A DNA stretch of 21,016 bases from Clostridiales bacterium UBA1248 (GTDB taxonomy: Bacteria; Bacillota; Clostridia; Oscillospirales; CAG-272), in NCBI GenBank assembly GCA_002308615.1, contig DBWC01000113.1, positions 1-21,016 of the forward strand, given 5' to 3'. Below the pieces are notes generated by a model. The model was not told where the DNA came from. It worked only from the letters and a program-made list of their open reading frames with translations, and ran no database searches. Shown one piece after another: positions 11,920 to 18,736 of the stretch. Made by a program: the position numbers and the translations under genes. The number at the start of each line of letters is the position of its first letter. Within the stretch, counting starts at the first letter, position 1.

Positions 11920-12960
11920 ATGAAATACGACAACAAAATAACAACAAAACCCGTATGGGAAGGGAATACCGTTTATAACGAGACCGTCTGGCCGGTAGAT
12001 TTCGGCGGCGAGCTTGTTGTTCCGCTTTTATACCGTGCGGACAAGATCATATCCGTGACCGATACGACGTATCAGACGGAGTATAAAGAAGGTACGGATT
12101 ACGAGCTTAAAGACGGCGGGCTTCATATACTTTCCGGCGGAAATATCAAAATAACGGAAAAAGACGGGTTTTTATTAAAAAAGCCGCAGAAGGACAGTCC
12201 GCTCAGTATCGCCGCGTCGTGCGGCGGCTGGCTGTTTTTCTCCGAAGGCGACGGGATAACTAAAAAGCAGATATGCGTTACCTACGAGCACAGCGATAAA
12301 TGGGGAGCAAAAGTACCGCAAAAAACGGAAAAACTGCCGAAAATAAGAGAAAAAATACGCAGAAAAGAGCCTTTCGGATTTGCGTTTTTCGGCGACAGCA
12401 TAACGTACGGATGCAACGCCTCCGGCATGAAAGAGATAAACAAACCTCCGTATATGCCGATATGGCCGAAAATGACGGTGGAATATCTGAACAATATATG
12501 TGAGGTCTCTTACGTGAACCGCGCAGTCGGCGGCATGGCGTCGAAATGGGGAGCGGAGAAGCTTTACGAGCTTTTCAAAGACGACAAATTCGATCTTATG
12601 CTTATCGCCTTCGGCATGAACGATATAAGCGTAAACGGCTTTGAAGAAAACACGGAAAAGATGATAGAAGAAGCGCTTAAAATAAATCCCGACTGCGAAT
12701 TTCTGATCGTCTCCACGACTCTGCCGCATAAGCTGGCGGCGGGCTTCTGGGGCGAGCAGTACAAGCAGCAGGAGATTTTACAGCGTATTTGTGATAAATA
12801 CGGAGATAAAACCGCGCTTGTGCCGATGACGGATATGCATTCGGCGCTTTTGCAAAAGAAGCGGTTTTTCGATATGACGGGCAATAACGTTAATCATCCG
12901 AACGATTTTTTAGCTTCGGTCTACGCGCAGACAGTTTTAAGAGTTTTGGGGGTACTGTGA
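11920..12960 (+). CDS. SGNH/GDSL-family hydrolase with N-terminal beta-domain
   Basis: The protein is 346 aa. Residues 1-145 are a beta-rich domain common in carbohydrate-esterase SGNH proteins. Residues 150-346 are the SGNH hydrolase: block I FFGDSITYG (Ser160), block II NRAVGG (Gly204), block III FGMND (Asn234), and a C-terminal NNVNHPND with His326. In most SGNH enzymes the residue three before that His is Asp. Here it is Asn323, which may mean a different catalytic dyad or a subfamily trait. It is probably a sugar or lipid deacylase. No signal peptide. It lies 5 nt after the PHP gene, and its TGA overlaps the peptidase ATG by one base. Confidence 0.85.
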   Translation: MKYDNKITTKPVWEGNTVYNETVWPVDFGGELVVPLLYRADKIISVTDTTYQTEYKEGTDYELKDGGLHILSGGNIKITEKDGFLLKKPQKDSPLSIAASCGGWLFFSEGDGITKKQICVTYEHSDKWGAKVPQKTEKLPKIREKIRRKEPFGFAFFGDSITYGCNASGMKEINKPPYMPIWPKMTVEYLNNICEVSYVNRAVGGMASKWGAEKLYELFKDDKFDLMLIAFGMNDISVNGFEENTEKMIEEALKINPDCEFLIVSTTLPHKLAAGFWGEQYKQQEILQRICDKYGDKTALVPMTDMHSALLQKKRFFDMTGNNVNHPNDFLASVYAQTVLRVLGVL

Positions 12961-14186
12961 TGAGAGCATATGAAAGACTTATAAAATACGCGAAAATCCA
13001 CACGGCAAGCGCGGAGGACGGCTCCGTCACGCCGCCGACGAAAAGGCAGTTCGAGCTTGCGAACATCCTTGCCGACGAAATGAAAGAGATGGGCGTATCC
13101 GACGTTTACGTGGACGAGCATTGCTACGTTTACGGAAGAGTCCCGGCGTCAAAGGGATATGAAAACGTCACGCCGATAGGATTTTTAGCGCACATAGACA
13201 CGATTCCCGATTTTTCCGGCGAGAACGTAAAACCGGGATTGATAGAAAATTACGACGGCGGTGATATAAAGTTAGGAGACAGCGGCAGGGTGCTTTCGCC
13301 CGATAATTTTCCCGCGCTTAAAAAGCATATAGGCAAATCGCTCGTCGTGACGGACGGTACGACCGTGCTCGGCGCTGACGACAAGGCGGGTATTGCCGAG
13401 ATAATAACCGCGGCGGAGCGGATAATAAAAGATGATATACCGCACGGACAGATCAGTATTGCTTTTTGCCCGGATGAAGAAATAGGTCACGGCGCGTCGC
13501 TGCTCGATCTTGACCGCTTCGGCGCAGAGCTCGGCTACACCGCGGACGGCGGAGCTGTATGCGATATAGAATACGAGAATTTCAATGCCGCGGGCGCGGA
13601 AGTCACATTCCGCGGCTTCAACGTCCATCCCGGCTCGGCTAAAAACACGATGATAAACGCGGCGCTTGTGGCTATGGAGTTCAATTCCATGCTTCCTTCA
13701 GCGGATATACCGTCAAAAACGGAGGGCTACGAGGGATTTTTCCACCTGACCGATATGTCCGGAAACGTTGAGAGCGCGAAACTCAGCTATATAATCCGCG
13801 ACCACAGCGCGACGGTGTTTGAGGCGCGCAAAGCGTGTATGGAGCACGCCGCAAAAGCGATAAACGAAAAGTACGGCGAAGGGACAGTGACGCTTAAGAT
13901 AACGGAGCAGTACAGAAATATGCTGGAGGTCGTTAAGCCGAGATTCGAGGTCGTGGAAAAGGCGTTTGAAGCCGCGCGTAAAACAGGACTTGAGCCGACG
14001 GCGTCGCCTATACGCGGCGGCACGGACGGCGCGCAGCTTTCCTTCCGCGGGCTTCCTTGTCCGAATCTGCCGACAGGCAGCGGCGGCCACCACGGACCGT
14101 ATGAATACGCCGTAGTTGAAGATATGGACAAATGCACGGAGCTTATCATAAACATCGTAACTGAATACGCAAAGGAGGTCAAATAA
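12960..14186 (+). CDS. pepT: Peptidase T (tripeptide aminopeptidase)
   Basis: An M20-family zinc aminopeptidase of 408 aa from ATG 12960. An in-frame GTG at 12957 is possible, but the family normally starts MxAYERL. Metal and catalytic motifs are GFLAHIDTIPD (His78, Asp80), LGADDKAG (Asp140), CPDEEIGHG (Glu173/174), TADGG (Asp196) and a late GGHHGPYEY. The lid or dimerisation domain is at about 205-315. PepT releases the N-terminal residue of tripeptides in the cytoplasm. Its presence in an operon of sugar esterases suggests scavenging of mixed glycan-peptide material. The ATG overlaps the previous stop (TGATG), with GGGGG upstream. The length matches family members of about 405-410 aa. Confidence 0.95.
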   Translation: MRAYERLIKYAKIHTASAEDGSVTPPTKRQFELANILADEMKEMGVSDVYVDEHCYVYGRVPASKGYENVTPIGFLAHIDTIPDFSGENVKPGLIENYDGGDIKLGDSGRVLSPDNFPALKKHIGKSLVVTDGTTVLGADDKAGIAEIITAAERIIKDDIPHGQISIAFCPDEEIGHGASLLDLDRFGAELGYTADGGAVCDIEYENFNAAGAEVTFRGFNVHPGSAKNTMINAALVAMEFNSMLPSADIPSKTEGYEGFFHLTDMSGNVESAKLSYIIRDHSATVFEARKACMEHAAKAINEKYGEGTVTLKITEQYRNMLEVVKPRFEVVEKAFEAARKTGLEPTASPIRGGTDGAQLSFRGLPCPNLPTGSGGHHGPYEYAVVEDMDKCTELIINIVTEYAKEVK

Positions 14187-17100
14187 TGAAAAATATAACG
14201 CGCGTTATATGCTTTTTACTCATTATTCTGATGATATTCGCCGTCGGATGCGATACGGCAACCGAAACGACGGCGGAGACTGAGCAGACCGAACCTGTGA
14301 CCGAGCCCGAGACGGAGGATGAAGAAACGGAACCCGTTGAGACGGAAGAGGTCATAACGTATAAAAAAGTGTCTGATAAATTAGAGATGCCGGAGGTGAA
14401 GCGCGTGACGTCGCTTGAATTCATAACAGCTAACCTGAATACCATCTTAAAAGACGGATACGGTACAAAAAGCCTTATGGCGGACGCGTTTGATTCGGTA
14501 TTTGATAAAGTTATCATTTTCAAGACCGGCAAGGACGGATACGACGCGTACGTTTTAGGAAAAAGGCAGGAGCTTGCGACGTACGGCGTGACGGCAGAGG
14601 AAGGACATTATCTCGATCTGTTTGACGTCGCGGCGGTGTTCGGCGGTGAATACAGCTACGAGCTGAATGAAAAAACGCCTAAAACAACGGTTAAATTCGG
14701 TGACAGAGTCGCCGTATGCGACGGCAATACCGCAAAAATAACGGCAGACGGCATAACGTATGAGACCGCGGTCAAGTCGATAACGAGACTGCTCGGCGAC
14801 GATAACGATTACACGGACGTTCACTGCATGAACGTAAAGGACCTTTCAAAGCTGCTCGGACTGAACGTTTATTATACGGATTCCGGAATAATATGTTTTT
14901 CCGCCGGTGAAGCGTTTGACAGCCTGCGCGGATATTATATACTTGAAGAGGCGGCAAAGCTGTTTTTGGAAGACGACGAAAAAGAGAAGTTTTCAAATAA
15001 TATGTTCGTGGATATACCGAACATAATAAAGCTTGCCGAAAACAATATAACCGCTTATTCTTTCCCGTCGCTCGATCTTAACGCAAACGTAACGGCGTAC
15101 GCGCTACAGGGCGTCAAAGCGGAGGTCGCTTTAGGCCCGGCTATCGTCGCGGGGCAGGGAGAAAACAAGGATAATTATACCGTGGTACGTGTGTTTGACG
15201 TTTATCAGACCTGCCACACGCAGTTCAACGCCTATCCGGCGTCGGTGCGCGGCGGCGTGCGCGTAGCGGCGGCGGTGACCGACGACGGCGTGAACATCCT
15301 GACCGCGCCTTTCAGCGACGCGTCCGTAAAAGAACTGCGCGTATACGACGCAAACGGCGCGTATAAATTCAGCGTAACCCCGTCGCTTGACGCGCCGTAC
15401 GTCATAGCAGCCGGCGCGTTTACCGGAGAAGAAGACGTCTTCGCCGTAGCTTCGCTGAAAAACGAAAGCGACACGAAAATACAGCTTTTCTCCGCAAAGG
15501 ACGGCTCGGCAGCCGCAAATATCACGGTCAGCGCCGCGGGCAAGATAAAGGATATGTCCGCAAACCGCACCGCGCCCGGAATCGAAGGGCTTATTATCTC
15601 ATATACCGATTCCGCGTACGAGTATAAGGACGGGAATTTAGCAAAAATAGAGCTTGACGGAAAAGATTACAACGGCGTTTACGCCTCTGCCTTCGGCGGC
15701 TACGCCGCGTCTTCCGACGCGACGGACGAATACAAGGCGTTTTCTGCCGTTACCGAGATAAAAGACGGCGCGGCGACAGTAATAAACGCCGGTAAAAAAG
15801 AGAACATCTTTGTCTCGACAAAGGCGAAAACAAATACGGAGTATATCAAAAACGGCACGTTCTGGCATACGAGAGTCGAATATCCCGCTCCCGTTATGAA
15901 CAAGCTGAGAGACGGAAACACAACGTCGATAAGAACGGACGATATAAGCCTTTTCGCGATCTCGCCGGGGACAGATGAACGTCAGAGATACAGAAGTCAG
16001 TACAATATGTGGGAGCCGTGCTCCACGCACCGCTGGGGCAAAACGGCGCAGATGGGATTCCTTATAAACTACGTCGATCCCGATACGGGAGAATACGCGT
16101 ACGCGACGCTTACAAAAAAAGGCAAGAGGAACGATTATCTTGAGCTCGGCTCGTCGTTCTATAACGCCACGTACGCGCCGAATATCCCGGCGCTCGACAG
16201 ACTGAATTTCTGGACGAGAAGAACTTATTTGCAGGGTCTGGCTTCGCTTTACAGAAAAGCGCCGGAATATACCGTAGCGGTATCTCCCGTACACGAACAC
16301 GAGATAGACTCGGGAGCGCAGTCCGTGGGCGACTACAACCCGTCCATGATCGCCGCGTTTGCTCAGTGGCTTGAAGATATGTACGGGACGATTGAAAGCG
16401 TTAATGAGAAATTCGGCACGGATTTCAAATCGTTTGAGGATCTTGACGCGCCGAGAGGGTCGAATCGCGGCGACTGGGACAAATACTCCACAAGGCGCAA
16501 AAAGAACGATTATTTCACGGTCTGGTCGCTGTATAACAGGTATATCGTCAGCCGCCACGTGATACAGTCGTACCGTGAGGCGATTTTGGCGGGCTTCCCG
16601 CCGGAGCTTATAAAAGCTCACCAGATACCGGAGGGCGACGCGGTCGCCGGCCTGCTCGGCGAGGCGGATACGAGGATATCTCCGGTCGACGCCGTGCTTG
16701 CGGACGGAACGGGCTACGGCGGCACGAGATACGGAGTATGGTATAAGGACGATACGTCGTTCTTCGCGTTAGCCGACAGATCCGGACACAACAATATAAC
16801 GCTCGGCGAATACAGCGCGATGTCGGATAACGCGGAATCGGCGTACAAGCAGCTTAAATATATGTTTGACAACGGCATAGTTTTTACTCACGTTATGCCG
16901 TGGGCGGGCAATATCGCAGGCGGTGAAACCATGGATAAGAACGAGCAGTACGCCATAGATAAGCTGCAGGACAACGAAGAGCCGAGAAGCGCGTCTTCCG
17001 GCGGCACCGGCGATATACGCGCATATATAAACGGCGAAAACGCCTATAACATAGTCGAAATAGGCTCGAAGCCGGACAGCGCCGGACTGCTCAAGAGCGT

Positions 17101-17587
17101 TAAAGCGGACGGCGGCTTTGAGGGCACGGTCTATCTGCAGCCGTTCCACGCGTTCGTCGGAGTCGTTGATATTGCAAGAGACGTCACGGCGAGCGGAAAA
17201 GGCACGCTGAACTATGAGATGAAAGGCAAGGCCGACGCGGACGGAAAAGAAGTAACGGGCTTCAACTACGGCGATATCGCGGAGCTCCGTATCACCGCGG
17301 CGCCGACGGGCAGTAAGGGAAAAATAACCGTAAGGATAATGCACGAGGGCTGCGAAATGCCCGTCGCCTCATACACGTTCACGGTCGAAGGAGACACGGC
17401 GGAATACAGATACGTTTTCAAAAACCAGGTGTATCTGTCCGACTGCACCGTAGTCGTTGAGTATAAAAACGTCGATATAACTGACCTTGACGCGACGCTC
17501 ATGTACGAGATGACCGCAAGGAAATATTTCGGCGAGTTATCGCCGAAGGCGCACGAGGGCGGCGTAAGTTTTGATATAATGTATTGA
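14186..17587 (+). CDS. Large multidomain surface lipoprotein, possible GH42-like module
   Basis: The protein is 1133 aa. A signal peptide ends at IFAVGC, so Cys22 is the lipidation site. A Thr/Glu-rich linker runs over 23-56. Residues about 143-245 resemble the copper-amine-oxidase N-terminal-like stalk domain (FGDRVAVCDGN..., then VKDLSKLLGLNVYYTDSG). Residues about 300-545 look like a beta-propeller or FG-GAP-like sheet region with repeated short Asp/Gly strands. Residues about 560-905 hold a possible TIM-barrel hydrolase. SPVHEHEID (about 699) and FAQWLEDMYGTIESVNEKFG (about 723-742), followed by a FKSFEDLDAPR stretch, recall GH42 or related beta-galactosidases, but I cannot assign catalytic residues. 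Residues about 950-1133 form a beta-sandwich tail, possibly a carbohydrate-binding module. It overlaps the pepT stop by one base, with AAAGGAGG upstream. It probably captures or cuts glycans at the cell surface for the cytoplasmic enzymes of the same operon. Confidence 0.75.
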   Translation: MKNITRVICFLLIILMIFAVGCDTATETTAETEQTEPVTEPETEDEETEPVETEEVITYKKVSDKLEMPEVKRVTSLEFITANLNTILKDGYGTKSLMADAFDSVFDKVIIFKTGKDGYDAYVLGKRQELATYGVTAEEGHYLDLFDVAAVFGGEYSYELNEKTPKTTVKFGDRVAVCDGNTAKITADGITYETAVKSITRLLGDDNDYTDVHCMNVKDLSKLLGLNVYYTDSGIICFSAGEAFDSLRGYYILEEAAKLFLEDDEKEKFSNNMFVDIPNIIKLAENNITAYSFPSLDLNANVTAYALQGVKAEVALGPAIVAGQGENKDNYTVVRVFDVYQTCHTQFNAYPASVRGGVRVAAAVTDDGVNILTAPFSDASVKELRVYDANGAYKFSVTPSLDAPYVIAAGAFTGEEDVFAVASLKNESDTKIQLFSAKDGSAAANITVSAAGKIKDMSANRTAPGIEGLIISYTDSAYEYKDGNLAKIELDGKDYNGVYASAFGGYAASSDATDEYKAFSAVTEIKDGAATVINAGKKENIFVSTKAKTNTEYIKNGTFWHTRVEYPAPVMNKLRDGNTTSIRTDDISLFAISPGTDERQRYRSQYNMWEPCSTHRWGKTAQMGFLINYVDPDTGEYAYATLTKKGKRNDYLELGSSFYNATYAPNIPALDRLNFWTRRTYLQGLASLYRKAPEYTVAVSPVHEHEIDSGAQSVGDYNPSMIAAFAQWLEDMYGTIESVNEKFGTDFKSFEDLDAPRGSNRGDWDKYSTRRKKNDYFTVWSLYNRYIVSRHVIQSYREAILAGFPPELIKAHQIPEGDAVAGLLGEADTRISPVDAVLADGTGYGGTRYGVWYKDDTSFFALADRSGHNNITLGEYSAMSDNAESAYKQLKYMFDNGIVFTHVMPWAGNIAGGETMDKNEQYAIDKLQDNEEPRSASSGGTGDIRAYINGENAYNIVEIGSKPDSAGLLKSVKADGGFEGTVYLQPFHAFVGVVDIARDVTASGKGTLNYEMKGKADADGKEVTGFNYGDIAELRITAAPTGSKGKITVRIMHEGCEMPVASYTFTVEGDTAEYRYVFKNQVYLSDCTVVVEYKNVDITDLDATLMYEMTARKYFGELSPKAHEGGVSFDIMY

Positions 17588-17610
17588 AAAAAGCGGGGAA
17601 ACCCGCTTTT
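17587..17610 (+). terminator. Rho-independent terminator of the 10145-17587 operon (copy 1)
   Basis: AAAAGCGGG and CCCGCTTTT flank a short GAAA loop, directly on the stop codon. The same 22-nt sequence recurs at 17837-17858. Confidence 0.88.
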
Positions 17611-17647
17611 CAATTTGCAGACAAAGCATTTAAGAATAACTCCTTCC

Positions 17648-17728
17648 GTCAACTTCGTTGACACTGTCCGGTTCGCGATCATAGATCGCTTCACCGCTTT
17701 GGCTAAAAATCTCACACCGTGAGATTTT
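17648..17728. repeat. Cluster of three intergenic hairpins
   Basis: GTCAAC-TTC-GTTGAC (17648-17662), GCGATC-ATA-GATCGC (17675-17689) and AAAATCTCAC-ACC-GTGAGATTTT (17706-17728). All three have 3-nt loops, as in the linker arrays, but no common linker is visible between them. Confidence 0.65.
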
Positions 17729-17766
17729 CTTAACGCGTCGCGCCCTCAAAGAGGGAGGCAAATCAA

Positions 17767-17826
17767 GGCTCCCTCCCCGAGGGAGCTGTCATCCGGGATC
17801 ATTCCCGGATGACTGAGGGAGTTTGT
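17767..17826. repeat. CTCCCTC/GAGGGAG hairpin element
   Basis: GCTCCCTC-CCC-GAGGGAGC (17768-17786) is followed by TGT and CATCCGGG-ATCATT-CCCGGATG (17790-17811), then ACTGAGGGAGT. The layout GAGGGAGCTGTC, variable hairpin, GACTGAGGGAGT is one I associate with dispersed intergenic repeats of gut Clostridia. That is recollection, not a search. Confidence 0.65.
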
Positions 17827-17836
17827 CTTCGCTCTG

Positions 17837-17859
17837 AAAAGCGGGGAAACCCGCTTTTT
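17837..17859 (+). terminator. Second copy of the operon terminator
   Basis: Identical over 22 nt to the terminator at 17589-17610, offset by 248 nt, with its own T-tract. No gene lies between the copies, only hairpin repeats. It therefore looks like a duplication rather than an independent terminator. Confidence 0.8.
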
Positions 17860-17890
17860 AAATTAAGAACCCGGAATTAAGAATTCAGAG

Positions 17891-18027
17891 GCGGTCCCGC
17901 AATCTCCGAAGAGATTGACGGAGGCGCGATGAGGAGAATGAAATCCGTTCCAAATCGGAACGGATGAAATCGGCTTCACCGATGAAATCACCTGCGGTGA
18001 TGAAATCCGCCTTACGGCGGGTTGAAT
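17891..18027. repeat. Hairpin array 3 (ATGAAAT linkers)
   Basis: Four exact copies of ATGAAAT are at 17938-17944, 17964-17970, 17982-17988 and 18000-18006. A degenerate TTGAATG follows at 18022-18028. The linkers alternate with CCGTTCC-AAATC-GGAACGG (17945), CGG-CTTCA-CCG (17971), CACC-TGC-GGTG (17989) and CCGCC-TTAC-GGCGG (18007). The left edge holds GCGG-TC-CCGC (17891) and AATCTC-CGAA-GAGATT (17901). Outer AT bases of the linkers can extend the stems. It lies upstream of the ECF sigma gene. Confidence 0.82.
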
Positions 18028-18120
18028 GCAGGGGCGGCCATCGGTAGTCCGCTGTAGATGAGGGGTCTTTACTCCCGATTAAAGAATAAAAAACGCCGCT
18101 GAATAAATTTTTTAAACACC

Positions 18121-18151
18121 CGAAAGATTTCACCTGCCTGATACGTATAAT
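18121..18151 (+). promoter_or_regulatory. Candidate promoter of the sigma factor operon (possibly self-regulated)
   Basis: ACGTATAAT (18143-18151) gives a perfect -10 TATAAT, but the matching -35 position has no TTGACA. It reads CGAAAG at 18121-18126, followed by a CGTA core at 18144. A GAAA-type -35 with a CGT -10 core is the form used by many ECF sigma factors, so autoregulation is plausible. Confidence 0.4.
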
Positions 18152-18190
18152 GGGTGACAGAGCTGCAGAACTGATCATTAAGGAGCGGAT

Positions 18191-18736
18191 ATGGATAAAG
18201 GCGCGGAATATTACGCACGGTATCTGTCCGGGGACGACGAGGGCCTTGTGCTTCTCGTCCGCGACTACAAGGACGGGCTGATACTGTATCTCAACGGAAT
18301 ATGTAAAAACGCGCACACCGCGGAGGACTTGTGCGAGGATACTTTCGTGCGCCTCGTCACAAAGCGTCCGGCGTACAACGGCAAGGCGTCGTTCAAAACG
18401 TGGCTTTACACAATGGGCAGAAACGTCGCCTACGACGAGCTGCGGAAACGGCGCAGCGTAGTATCGACGGACGGACTTGAAATACCCGCGGACGTATCGC
18501 TTGAGGAAAAATACATAGTTGACGAGCAGAGAGCGGAGGTCAGGCGGCTTGTCGGGTATCTGAGCCCGAAGCAGCGCGAGGCTGTATGGCTCACGTACTT
18601 TGAAGGCATGACGGTAAAGGAAACGGCGAAAATAATGAAAAAAAGCGAAAACGCCGTGTCAATACTTTTGAACCGCGCGAAAGCGAGACTGAAGCAGATG
18701 CTCACAGAGGAGGGGATAGCAGGTGAAGACTTATAA
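18191..18736 (+). CDS. ECF-type RNA polymerase sigma factor
   Basis: A 181-aa sigma-70 family protein. Region 2 covers about 20-85, with AEDLCEDTFVRLV and KASFKTWLYTMGRNVAYDELRKRR for core binding and -10 recognition. Region 4 covers about 122-175, with LSPKQREAVWLTYFEGMTVKETAKIMKKSENAVSI giving the -35 helix-turn-helix. Regions 1 and 3 are absent, as in ECF factors. The start ATG has AAGGAG at 18180-18185. Its end overlaps the next gene by 14 nt, so the two products are almost certainly a sigma/anti-sigma or sigma/sensor pair. The regulon is unknown. The nearby ribonuclease lipoprotein is one candidate, although its promoter looks SigA-like. Confidence 0.93.
   Translation: MDKGAEYYARYLSGDDEGLVLLVRDYKDGLILYLNGICKNAHTAEDLCEDTFVRLVTKRPAYNGKASFKTWLYTMGRNVAYDELRKRRSVVSTDGLEIPADVSLEEKYIVDEQRAEVRRLVGYLSPKQREAVWLTYFEGMTVKETAKIMKKSENAVSILLNRAKARLKQMLTEEGIAGEDL

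Noticed and set aside
15638..16621. Minus-strand open frame of 327 aa inside the large lipoprotein gene
   Set aside because: Arg/Val-rich translation with no motif or ribosome binding site. It is a shadow of the GC-rich plus-strand gene.
17587..18190. Insertion sequence
   Set aside because: No transposase frame is present. The stretch holds only short hairpins and a duplicated terminator, so at most it is a non-autonomous element.
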